Shown: positions 52,734 through 60,341 of the stretch, piece after piece
Position numbering within the stretch: position 1 is the first letter of the stretch
Layout: the number at the start of each line of letters is the position of its first letter
Source of the DNA: Actinomadura sp. WMMA1423
Lineage (GTDB): Bacteria; Actinomycetota; Actinomycetes; Streptosporangiales; Streptosporangiaceae
Length of the DNA: 64,000 nucleotides
Assembly (NCBI RefSeq): GCF_006547145.1
Contig: NZ_CP041244.1
Coordinates: 5,084,001 to 5,148,000, forward strand
Direction: 5' to 3'
Made by a program: the position numbers and the translations under genes
Notes under the pieces: generated by a model
What the model saw: the letters and a program-made list of their open reading frames with translations, nothing else
Databases searched by the model: none
What the model was told of the DNA's origin: nothing

Positions 52734-53861
52734 ATGAACAGACGCCCGGGGCTCAGCGCCCGGCTGAAGCTCACCATCAGCTACGCCGGCTTCCTCCTCC
52801 TCGCCGGGGCCCTCCTGCTGGCCGTGGTGTGGGTCTTCCTGCTGCGCTACGTGCCCGACCGGGACCCCGGATCCATCCGGAAGGACCATGCCGGTGTGAT
52901 CATCATCGTGTCGGCCAACCGCACGGAGATCCTGCGCACCTTCGCCCCCGCCGCGGCCGCGGCGATGGTCTTCGTCCTGCTGTTCGGCCTGCTGGGCGGA
53001 TGGATCCTCGCCGGACGGATGCTCGCGCCCCTCACGCAGATCGCGGACGCGGCACGGACGGCCGCGAGCGGATCGCTGTCCCACCGGATCCGCATGCAAG
53101 GCCCCAACGACGAGTTCCGCGAACTCGCCGACGTGTTCGACACCATGCTCGGGCAGCTCCAGTCCCACGTCACCGAGCGGGAGCGGTTCGCCGCGAACGC
53201 CTCCCACGAACTGCGGACCCCGCTGGCGATCTCCCAGGCGCTCCTCGACGTCGCCCGCAGCGACCCCGCACGGGACCAGGGCGAACTCATCGAACGCCTC
53301 CACAACGTCAACACCCGGGCGATCGACCTGACCGAGGCCCTCCTGCTGCTCAGCCGCAGCGACCGCAGGACCTTCGCCCACGAGCCGGTGGACCTGTCCC
53401 TGGTCGCCGAGGAGGCCGCGGAGACGCTCCTCCCCCTGGCCGAGCAGCGCCAGGTCGCGCTCGACGTCACAGGCGAGACGGCTCCGACCGTCGGCTCCGC
53501 GGCGCTCGTGCTGCGGATGGCGATGAACCTCGTCCAGAACGCCATCGTCCACAACCTGCCCTCCGGCGGCACCGTGACGGTCCACACCGGATCGCGGCAC
53601 GGCGCGAGCGTGCTGCGGGTCGAGAACACCGGCCCGCGGGTCCCACCGGAGCTGGTGCCGACCCTCACCGAACCCTTCCAGCGCGGGACGCAGCGCGTAC
53701 GCGCCGACGAGCACGCCGGGGTCGGCCTCGGGCTCGCGATCGTGCAGAGCATCGTCCGGGCGCACGCCGGGACCCTCGACCTCGCACCGCGCCCGGCCGG
53801 CGGTCTCCTGGTCACGATCAGCCTTCCCCAGGCCGTCCCGGCCAGCGGAGACCGCGGCTAG
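52734..53861 (+). CDS. Orphan sensor histidine kinase
   Basis: The 375-residue kinase has two membrane segments (about 13-37 and 66-90) around a short exterior loop, a HAMP domain (ILAGRMLAPLTQIADAARTAASGSLSHRI), H-box NASHELRTPLAISQAL, N-box NLVQNAIVHNLP and GVGLGLAIVQSIV. No response regulator gene is next to it: the preceding gene is a MerR regulator. ATG 52734 used; an upstream ATG at 52683 is in frame. It shares a promoter motif with the downstream beta-lactamase-fold gene. Confidence 0.88.
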   Translation: MNRRPGLSARLKLTISYAGFLLLAGALLLAVVWVFLLRYVPDRDPGSIRKDHAGVIIIVSANRTEILRTFAPAAAAAMVFVLLFGLLGGWILAGRMLAPLTQIADAARTAASGSLSHRIRMQGPNDEFRELADVFDTMLGQLQSHVTERERFAANASHELRTPLAISQALLDVARSDPARDQGELIERLHNVNTRAIDLTEALLLLSRSDRRTFAHEPVDLSLVAEEAAETLLPLAEQRQVALDVTGETAPTVGSAALVLRMAMNLVQNAIVHNLPSGGTVTVHTGSRHGASVLRVENTGPRVPPELVPTLTEPFQRGTQRVRADEHAGVGLGLAIVQSIVRAHAGTLDLAPRPAGGLLVTISLPQAVPASGDRG

Positions 53862-53930
53862 ACCGGCCGGCGCGATGCCCGCCGGCAAGCCCTCACCGCC
53901 GGCCGCGTCGATTCCTCGATGCCCGGAACC

Positions 53931-53950
53931 GGTGTATCGCAGGCGTATCG
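53931..53950 (+). promoter_or_regulatory. Shared regulatory site in the beta-lactamase-fold gene promoter
   Basis: GGTGTATCGCAGGCGTATCG contains two GTATCG half sites 11 bp apart and closely matches the site at 52623-52642. The layout resembles a tandem site of an OmpR-type regulator. Confidence 0.6.
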
Positions 53951-54049
53951 GAAACCGCATACGCCGCCGCAACGGCCTCGCCACTTCACTGAAGGCATGA
54001 ACCGCAGCGCATCAGGGGCCGGTTCGCCGACCAGTGGAAAGGCGTGATC

Positions 54050-55315
54050 ATGGACTCCGACTCCGTACCCGGGATGGACCGGCGGCGGCTGCTCGGCTGG
54101 GGCGGCCTGGCGGCCGCCGGCATGGTGGCGGCCGCCGCGCCGCTGGCGGGCGCCCGACCGGGCCACGCCGACGAGGCCCCGGGCGAGAGCGAGATCCCGC
54201 CGGACACCCGGCCGGGCGGAGCCTACGACCGGTTCGTGGCGAAACTGGCCGCCGAGGACAACTTCTCCGGCACGGTGATCCTGTCGCACAAGGGCCGGAC
54301 GGTGCTGTCGCGCAGCTACGGCATGGCCGACAAGGAGAAAGGGATCCGCAACCACGAGGGCATCGCGGTCAACATCTCCTCGGCGATCCAGCCGGTCCTG
54401 GCCGTGGCCGTCCTGCAGATGGCACAGCAGGGCAAGCTGAATCTGGCGGACAAGGTGGGCGCCCACCTGACGGGCATCGCCAAGGAGATCGCCGAGCAGG
54501 TGACCATCCACCACATGCTCCTCAGCACCGGCGGGATGGACGCCCCGAAACTGGACCGGCAGCGCGTCTTCAACAGCAAGGAGGAAGTGCACGAGTTCAA
54601 CCGGCAGTGGGTCCGGCAGGCGACGCTGGTCGCCCCTCCCGGCTCGGCCGACCAGGGCCACAGGGAGGGCGGAGGCGTCGGCCTCTCCATGATGGCGCTG
54701 ATCATCGAGGCCATCTCCGGCAAGACGTACTGGGACTACGTGCAGGAGAACATCTTCGACCGCTGCGGCATGACCGGCTCGGGATTCTTCACCAGGACGC
54801 AGTGGCTCACCGACGAGCACATCGCCCACTCGTACATGCGGCAGGCCGACGGCGGCCGGGTGGACGCCGTCCGCAACCTGGACAAGGGCAGCATCCAACC
54901 GCCGATAGAGGGCAAGAACCCGGCCCGCTCCTTCATCGGCTACGCCTCCGACGACGGCTTCGCCACCGCACCCGACCTGGTCCGTTTCGCGAACGGGCTG
55001 CTCGACGGCACGCTGCTGGACCGGCACTACGCCGAGGTGCTCACCGGAGTCAAGATCCCCCTCCCCCCGCAGCAGGAGGGCGAAGGCCTCCGGGCGGCCC
55101 CGGCCGAGGCGGGGTTCGCGAACTACTTCGGCCCGATGCACATCGCGAACGGCCAGTGGGTGCTCGGCCGCGGCGGCGGCACCGCGGGCAGCGGCGGCAA
55201 CTGGAACGTCTACCCCGACACAGGCTGGGTCGGGGTCGTCCTCACCAACTACGACGACATACCGCTCGTGGAGATCCTCGAACAGGAGGAGCGGGCCGTC
55301 CTCGGCCGGCGCTAG
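54050..55315 (+). CDS. Tat-exported beta-lactamase-fold protein lacking catalytic residues
   Basis: The 421-residue protein has a Tat signal (RRRLLGWGG, residues 11-19, then a hydrophobic core) and a class C beta-lactamase/PBP4*-like fold (about 55-415). Where active members have SxxK (e.g. GSVTK), this reads SSAIQ: Ser111 is kept but Lys is Gln114. The YxN motif region (PGxxYxYSN) reads PGSADQGHREGG, and the HxGG-type third motif reads GRGGG. It is probably not a hydrolase but a binding or signalling protein. ATG 54050 chosen over GTG 54044 for ribosome-site spacing (TGGAAAGG). Confidence 0.85.
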   Translation: MDSDSVPGMDRRRLLGWGGLAAAGMVAAAAPLAGARPGHADEAPGESEIPPDTRPGGAYDRFVAKLAAEDNFSGTVILSHKGRTVLSRSYGMADKEKGIRNHEGIAVNISSAIQPVLAVAVLQMAQQGKLNLADKVGAHLTGIAKEIAEQVTIHHMLLSTGGMDAPKLDRQRVFNSKEEVHEFNRQWVRQATLVAPPGSADQGHREGGGVGLSMMALIIEAISGKTYWDYVQENIFDRCGMTGSGFFTRTQWLTDEHIAHSYMRQADGGRVDAVRNLDKGSIQPPIEGKNPARSFIGYASDDGFATAPDLVRFANGLLDGTLLDRHYAEVLTGVKIPLPPQQEGEGLRAAPAEAGFANYFGPMHIANGQWVLGRGGGTAGSGGNWNVYPDTGWVGVVLTNYDDIPLVEILEQEERAVLGRR

Positions 55316-55317
55316 AC

Positions 55318-55747
55318 GCACCGCGGCCGGGCGCCGGTGGACGTTCCGGCCCGCCGGCACCCGGCCGCCCGGCGCACGAGGGGTGAAGAGATCCTGGACC
55401 GCCGCGCGCCGGCGCGCCTGGGCGCCCAGGTCGGCGAGGAACCGGTCGGCGCGCCGCACGAAGAGATGGGCCCCTGCCGCACCGCCACGGAGCGGGCCCG
55501 GCCAGCGACGCGCAGGGCGGCACGGTCGTCGCCGGCGGCGTGCTCGAGCCGCGCGCACGGGGATGACCAGCGCCTCCGCCGACCGTTGGCCGTAGCGCTC
55601 CAGGTACTCCTCGGCGCTGTCGAGTGCCGCTGCGGCCTTGTCCAGCGAGCCCTCGGCCATGCGCATCTCACCCAGCAGCGCGTACCAGGTCGACACGCAG
55701 GTACGGGGCACCCGGCCTTTCCGGAACGCTTCCACTCGATTACCCAT
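55318..55747 (-). pseudogene. Decayed remnant of a large TPR-type regulator
   Basis: Minus-strand reading gives TPR-like pieces that only join with frame changes: STWYALLGEMRMAEG, LDKAAAALDSAEEYLERYGQRSAEAL, then in another frame RLEHAAGDDRAALRVAGRARSVAVRQG, then back to AHLFVRRADRFLADLGAQARRRAAVQDLF. Shifts fall near 55550-55556 and 55468-55473 (a GGGG/CCCC run). This is the C-terminal end of a LuxR/AfsR-type regulator; the helix-turn-helix and ATPase parts are missing. Confidence 0.7.
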
Positions 55748-55860
55748 AGTGATACTCAGATGGTGGTGGTGGTGATTGTTCGGTCTTTTGTGACGGTGGG
55801 AGGCTCGTGCCGCATTCGAGTCCCCCGCCGGACCAAGGCGCACCGCGTTAGGAGCCCCCC

Positions 55861-56775
55861 ATGAGCATGACCAACCTCACGCCCTCCGCCGACACCGCCG
55901 ACTCGGGCGAGGCCGGCCACCCGTTCCACATCACCAAGGAGGAGGAGCGCCGGCTGCGCCTCCAGGGCGCGAGGGCCGTCCCGTCGCCGGTGATCGGGCA
56001 GGCGACGTCGTTCGACGAGTACGCCCGGCAGCTGATGATCCCGCCCGCGGTGATGGATCTCGCGCGGAAGGCCGCCGACCTGCGGCTCTCGGCGTGGGAG
56101 GTGGAGGCGATGCGCAAGCACCTGGCCCCCGCCGAGTCCGACGAGCACATGGGGCTCCTGCGCCGGATCCTGCGGAGGAAGTACGACCAGGACAGCTCGC
56201 ACCCGCCCTATATCCGCGTCGCCTGCACGGGCCGGGGAGACTTCGACGACCTGGCGACCGAGCACGGGCACCTGGACAGCCTCGACGACACCGAGGGCGA
56301 CATCGGCTCACCGGTGGTGCTGGAGATCTGGCCGGCCCAGCACTACTCGCCGATCCACTCCCACGGGCACACCTCCGGGATCGTCTTCTGCCTCGCCGGC
56401 CAGCTCGACGTGATGCTCTACGACAGCCTGAAATGGGACGCCACCAAGCTCGGCTTGGTCACCCTCACACCGGGGCAGTGCGCCTGGCTGACCAAGGAGA
56501 CCTACGCCGTGCACCGGGTGTTCTGCCCCATGGACGGCGGCGACGGCAGCACCGGCCCGGGGTTCATGAACTCCACCGACGAGTTCGGCGCCAGCTTCCA
56601 CGTGTACCTCAACCCCGATGAAACCGCCGTACTTCACGAAGACGGCGAAAGCTACAACCGAGACGTCTTCGACTACATCCGGGAGGACGACCACCGCCGG
56701 GACAAGTTCCAGACCCACTCCGACCTGTCGTGGAGCGTGCTGCGCCGCGTCCTCTCCAGCACCCCGCTGACCTGA
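55861..56775 (+). CDS. Cysteine-dioxygenase-type cupin protein
   Basis: The 304-residue protein has a cupin of the cysteine dioxygenase class (about 110-245): VLEIWPAQHYSPIHSHGHTSGIVFCLAGQLDVMLYD with the metal ligands HxH, and the third His in AVHRVFCPMDGG. A long N-terminal extension (1-100) and a C-terminal DDHRRDKFQTHSDLSW make it larger than typical type I CDO (about 200 residues). It may oxidise cysteine or another thiol; substrate unproven. ATG 55861 after TTAGGAGCCCCCC. Confidence 0.85.
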   Translation: MSMTNLTPSADTADSGEAGHPFHITKEEERRLRLQGARAVPSPVIGQATSFDEYARQLMIPPAVMDLARKAADLRLSAWEVEAMRKHLAPAESDEHMGLLRRILRRKYDQDSSHPPYIRVACTGRGDFDDLATEHGHLDSLDDTEGDIGSPVVLEIWPAQHYSPIHSHGHTSGIVFCLAGQLDVMLYDSLKWDATKLGLVTLTPGQCAWLTKETYAVHRVFCPMDGGDGSTGPGFMNSTDEFGASFHVYLNPDETAVLHEDGESYNRDVFDYIREDDHRRDKFQTHSDLSWSVLRRVLSSTPLT

Positions 56776-56835
56776 TCCCGAACGCGGACGCACCGCCCGC
56801 CGTCCCGCCGAGCCGTCGGGGTCCCCGGCGCTCGG

Positions 56836-56874
56836 CGGCAGCGTCCAGGAACATCACCAGCACCGCCGGCCACA
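56836..56874 (+). repeat. Dispersed 39-bp repeat, copy A
   Basis: It matches 58634-58672 at 35 of 39 positions (core CACCGCCGGCCACA). The two copies lie in the same orientation about 1.8 kb apart, on either side of the secreted repeat protein gene. Probably remnants of a common gene or element. Confidence 0.55.
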
Positions 56875-57018
56875 AGCCCGTCCTGACCGACGTGGACGAA
56901 CGGTGCCGTCGCTCAGCAATGGGCACGCGCGCGGGGCCAGGCCGACCGCAGACCGGCGAGGAAGGCCCGGGTGGGACGTTCCCCGCCGGTCAGCGGCGGT
57001 TGTGGCTTGACGCGATGG

Positions 57019-58374
57019 CTACCGGTCGCCCCGCCAGGGGAGAACGGTCGTGACGGGCGGCGGGCCGGACCGGGCGCCGGGGGACGGGACGGCATACGTG
57101 TTGACGTAGCGGTCATTGGGCGTGCCGGCGGCCCAGGTGTCGCTGGTGCCTGCGAAAGTGGCGGCGAAATAGCCGTCGCCGTAGGCGCGGACCTTGGCCG
57201 TGTAGCGGCCCTTGCTGTTGGTCTTCACCCACTTGACGTGGTACCAGGTCTTCTTGCCGCGGAACCGGAAGATGATGCGCACCTTCTGGCCGGGGAACGC
57301 GCCGAAGCGGCTCTTGCTGCTGTAGTAGCGGCTCAGGGTCCCGGAGACGGTGATGTAGCGGTTCTTGCGGACCTTGGTCGAGGACGCGTTCAGCTTGGAC
57401 ATCTTGGTCGACCATCGCCACGTCTTGCGCACGGAGCTGATGGAGGGGGCCGCGGTGGTGTCCCCGGGGAAGCGGGCCCGCCAGTAGCCGGAGTTGTTCA
57501 CGTTGAACGAGGCGCTGAACCGTCCCTGGCTGGTCTTCATCCAGCGAGCGGTCTGCCAGCCGGTGCGGCCGTTGGGGGAGTACTCGAGGAGCACCTGCTT
57601 GCCGTTCACGGCTCCGCCGGCGGAGGCCGCGTACAGGGCGCCCTGCGCTCGGAAACGCCCGTAGGCGTCCATGGTCGCCGACAGCGAGGTCTTGGTGGCC
57701 GGCCGGACGCTGACCGCGGGGAGGGTCGCGGTGGAGCCTTCGTAAAGACCGGCCGCGAGTGACCGCGCGACGTAGGTCGCGGTGCAGGGCGGCTTGATGG
57801 TGCTGCTGAACCGGCCTTCGGTGTCCGTGCCGACCTGGAAGGTGTACATGGGCGTGGTGCAGCGGGACGGGTCGACGGCGGGGTCGATGACGACCGTCCG
57901 TCCGGACAGCGGCCTGCCCTGGTAGGTGACCTGACCGCTGAGGGTGAGGGTCTGGCCCTCGTCCAGGCCGGCTTGGCTCGCGATCAGGGTCGTCTGCGTC
58001 TTCCCGTGGACGACCTGGACGGTCACGATGCCGGAGTGGAGTCCGAGCGACGGCACATCGGCCCAGACGCTCACCGAGTCGCTCGCCCCGTTGGGCCTCA
58101 GCGTCGCGGTGAAGGTGCCGTCGTCGGTGGTGGTGGCGTCGTCGACCGAGCCCCATCCAGTGTTCGTGGACAGGTCGACCGGGATGCTCGCGGCGGGGGT
58201 TCCGTCCGCGGTGACGACCTTCCCGGTGATCGTGGCCGTGGGGTTGTCGGGGTCGACGGAAGCGGTCTGAGCGGCGAGCGCGATGGACGCCGTCCCGTCG
58301 GCGAGGGCGGGAGCGGCCGTTAACGTGCCGAGGATGAGCACGGCCGTCGTCCCGGTGGTGGCGATACGAAGCAC
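57019..58374 (-). CDS. Secreted beta-sandwich repeat protein
   Basis: The 451-residue protein has a signal peptide (1-25: TTAVLILGTLTAAPALA) followed by Ig-like or CBM-type beta domains: SVDPDNPTATITGKVVTADG, TLTLSGQVTYQGRPLSGRTVV, and two similar C-terminal units, GRTGWQTARWMKTSQGRFSASF and GKKTWYHVKWVKTNSKGRYTAKV. No enzymatic residues are seen. It probably acts outside the cell as a wall-associated or adhesive protein. Two 39-bp repeats flank it. Confidence 0.8.
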   Translation of the reverse strand: MLRIATTGTTAVLILGTLTAAPALADGTASIALAAQTASVDPDNPTATITGKVVTADGTPAASIPVDLSTNTGWGSVDDATTTDDGTFTATLRPNGASDSVSVWADVPSLGLHSGIVTVQVVHGKTQTTLIASQAGLDEGQTLTLSGQVTYQGRPLSGRTVVIDPAVDPSRCTTPMYTFQVGTDTEGRFSSTIKPPCTATYVARSLAAGLYEGSTATLPAVSVRPATKTSLSATMDAYGRFRAQGALYAASAGGAVNGKQVLLEYSPNGRTGWQTARWMKTSQGRFSASFNVNNSGYWRARFPGDTTAAPSISSVRKTWRWSTKMSKLNASSTKVRKNRYITVSGTLSRYYSSKSRFGAFPGQKVRIIFRFRGKKTWYHVKWVKTNSKGRYTAKVRAYGDGYFAATFAGTSDTWAAGTPNDRYVNTYAVPSPGARSGPPPVTTVLPWRGDR

Positions 58375-58790
58375 GAGTGTTCCTTGGGTGGGCGCGATGA
58401 TCAGCGTTGGTCAGGACGCCCGGCCCGGCGACCGGGTTGCCCCCGCAACCCGATCGTGATCTTCATCGGGCCACGCCCGGGAGGGTCTGCGCCTTGGCCG
58501 GGTCGCCGACGACGGGGAACGACCGTCGTCGGCCCAAGTCCGACCACGAAGCGATCGAACGGGCCCAGAACCGGGGCATCCGCGGCATAGCCGCCCAAGC
58601 CTTCCTCCTGGCCTTCCAACGACGCTGCCTGACCGGCACCGTCCAGCAACATCACGCGCACCGCCGGCCACATGACCAGCACCTCTACAGGCATGTCCTG
58701 AAGGTGCTCTACGCGGGTCCGTGGGCTCCAGATACGCCTGGGATCGGGTGGTCGTGGCCTCTGCGGGGCCAGGTGAGGCCTCCGGGAAGC
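58375..58790. other. 416-bp stretch with remnant coding sequence
   Basis: Open plus-strand frame reads AQNRGIRGIAAQAFLLAFQRR and a following HHAHRRPHDQH-type tail, but lacks a convincing start or domain. The repeat copy B at 58634-58672 lies inside. It looks like debris of a lost gene, perhaps from a mobile element; this is not proven. Confidence 0.35.
58634..58672 (+). repeat. Dispersed 39-bp repeat, copy B
   Basis: This matches 56836-56874 at 35 of 39 positions in direct orientation. Confidence 0.55.
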
Positions 58791-58828
58791 GGAAGAGCCC
58801 CCCAGCTTGTCGCTGGGGGGCTCTTTCC
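58791..58828 (-). terminator. Hairpin terminator downstream of tRNA-Leu
   Basis: Arms GGAAGAGCCCCCCAGC (58791-58806) and its complement (58812-58828, one extra T) form a long stem. It is 38 bases past the 3' end of the tRNA on the minus strand. Confidence 0.75.
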
Positions 58829-58866
58829 GTCACTGTTAGGGAAGGACCTGCGTCACTACCCTGAGT

Positions 58867-58948
58867 GGGCGAGGAGGGATTTGAACCCTCACATCCTTTC
58901 GGACACACGGACCTGAACCGTGCGCGTCTGCCGTTCCGCCACCCGCCC
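58867..58948 (-). tRNA. tRNA-Leu (anticodon CAG)
   Basis: The minus strand folds as an 82-nt leucine tRNA: acceptor stem GGGCGGG with CTCGCCC, D-arm region TGGCGGAACGGCAGACGCG, anticodon stem CACGG/CCGTG with loop TTCAGGT (anticodon CAG), a variable arm, and T-arm GAGGGTTCAAATCCCTC. CCA is not encoded. It reads CUG, the most used Leu codon in this genome. Confidence 0.95.
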
Positions 58949-59076
58949 GTGGGCGCCGTCCCGTCTCCGGGTGCCTGAAAAGGCTAGCACGGGGCCGGGA
59001 GTGGTTAGGTATCCAGATACGCCGAGCGAACCTACGCACCGATACGATCGTCTACCAGTGGGGAAGGGAGGTGCCC

Positions 59077-59832
59077 GTGGGCGTCATTCAGCGCTTCGAG
59101 CGACGGCTCGAGGGCATGGTCGAAGGAGCCTTCGCCCGTGCCTTCAAGTCCGAGCTGCAGCCGGTCGAGGTGGCCAGTGCTGTGCAGCGCGAGATGGACG
59201 ATCGGGCGGCGATCGTGGCACAGGGCCGCACGCTCGTTCCGAACGACTTCGTCGTCGAGATCTCTCAGCAGGACGGGCAGCGGCTCCAGGTCTACGCCGA
59301 CAGCCTGAGCCAGGAGCTGGCGAATCTGGCGCGCGAGTACGCGAAGGAGCAGGGGTACTCCTTCGTGGGTCCGGTGCGCGTCCGGTTCGAGAACGCGGGC
59401 GATCTCGCCACGGGCATGTTCCGCATCAGGTCGGGGGTGATCCGGGGCTCGACGGTCGAGGGCGGGGAGATCCGCCGGCCGGTGAGCGACGTGCCGCAGG
59501 GCGGCCGGGGCGGGGTGTTCGGGGGGCATCCGCGCCTGCTCGTGACCACGGCGGTGGAGGGATCCGACACGACCCAGCGCACCTATGAGATCAACACCCC
59601 TGTGACCCTGCTCGGTCGCGGTACCGACTGCGACCTGCGCCTAGTCGACCCTGGCGTATCACGGCACCATGCCGAGATCCGCGTAGAAGGTCCCGAAATC
59701 GCTCTCGTGGATCTAGGGTCGACCAACGGCTCGTTCGTGAACGGGCAGCCGATCCGGCGGGTCACGCTGGTCGACGGCTCCCGGGTCACGATGGGCCGCA
59801 CGACCCTTGTGTTTCGCCGCGATAGGGAGTAA
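59077..59832 (+). CDS. fhaA: FHA-domain protein FhaA
   Basis: The 251-residue protein has an N-terminal DUF3662 domain (1-115: GVIQRFERRLEGMVEGAFARAFKSELQPVEVASAVQREMDDRAAIV) and a C-terminal FHA phosphothreonine-binding domain (about 165-250: LGRGTDCDLRLVDPGVSRHHAEIR, LGSTNGSFVNG). In Mycobacterium FhaA binds phosphorylated proteins in the cell wall cluster. The GTG at 59077 is 6-8 bases after GGGAGG; a GTG at 59071 is less likely. A -10-like TACGAT is at 59043-59048. Confidence 0.95.
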   Translation: MGVIQRFERRLEGMVEGAFARAFKSELQPVEVASAVQREMDDRAAIVAQGRTLVPNDFVVEISQQDGQRLQVYADSLSQELANLAREYAKEQGYSFVGPVRVRFENAGDLATGMFRIRSGVIRGSTVEGGEIRRPVSDVPQGGRGGVFGGHPRLLVTTAVEGSDTTQRTYEINTPVTLLGRGTDCDLRLVDPGVSRHHAEIRVEGPEIALVDLGSTNGSFVNGQPIRRVTLVDGSRVTMGRTTLVFRRDRE

Positions 59833-59843
59833 CCCCGACTCCG

Positions 59844-60341
59844 ATGTCCGATTTCACCCTCACGCTGATCAAGCTGGCGTTCCTCGCGGTGCTGTGGCTG
59901 TTCGTCATCGCGGCCGTCGGCGTGATCAGGGCCGACCTGTTCGGTTCGAAGGCCGCGTCCAAGGCGGCCACGCGCTCGTCCCCGTCCCGTCCTCCCAAGG
60001 CGGCGAGGCAGCCCAAGCCGCCGCGGCCGCAGCGCAGCGCCCAGCACGGCGCCCCGACGAAGCTGGTGGTCGTCCAGGGCGAGCGGGCCGGCACCGTCAT
60101 CGACCTCACGGGGGTGCCCATCACCATCGGCCGTGCCAATGACGCCACGCTCGTCGTGACCGACGACTACGCTTCGAGCCGCCATGCCCGACTTTTCGCG
60201 CAGGACGGTCAGTGGATCGTGGAAGACCTCGGCTCGACCAACGGGACGTATCTCGGACGCACGAAGGTGAGCCGGCCCATGCCGGTCCCGCCGGGAGTCC
60301 CGGTCCGTATCGGCAAGACCGTGATCGAGCTGCGCAAATGA
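59844..60341 (+). CDS. fhaB: FHA-domain protein FhaB
   Basis: The 165-residue protein has an N-terminal membrane segment (about 6-28), a Pro/Arg-rich linker and an FHA domain (about 75-165: IGRANDATLVVTDDYASSRHARLF, LGSTNGTYLG). In Mycobacterium FhaB (FipA) links Ser/Thr kinase signalling to cell division and PG synthesis. Its stop overlaps the pstP start as ATGA. Confidence 0.95.
   Translation: MSDFTLTLIKLAFLAVLWLFVIAAVGVIRADLFGSKAASKAATRSSPSRPPKAARQPKPPRPQRSAQHGAPTKLVVVQGERAGTVIDLTGVPITIGRANDATLVVTDDYASSRHARLFAQDGQWIVEDLGSTNGTYLGRTKVSRPMPVPPGVPVRIGKTVIELRK

Noticed and set aside
55761..55775. GGTGGTGGTGGTG run as a repeat of interest
   Set aside because: Short simple-sequence run in a spacer next to a decayed gene; no evidence of function.
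58867..58948. tRNA-Leu as a possible attachment site of a mobile element
   Set aside because: No duplicated tRNA 3' end and no integrase or phage gene was found within the window.
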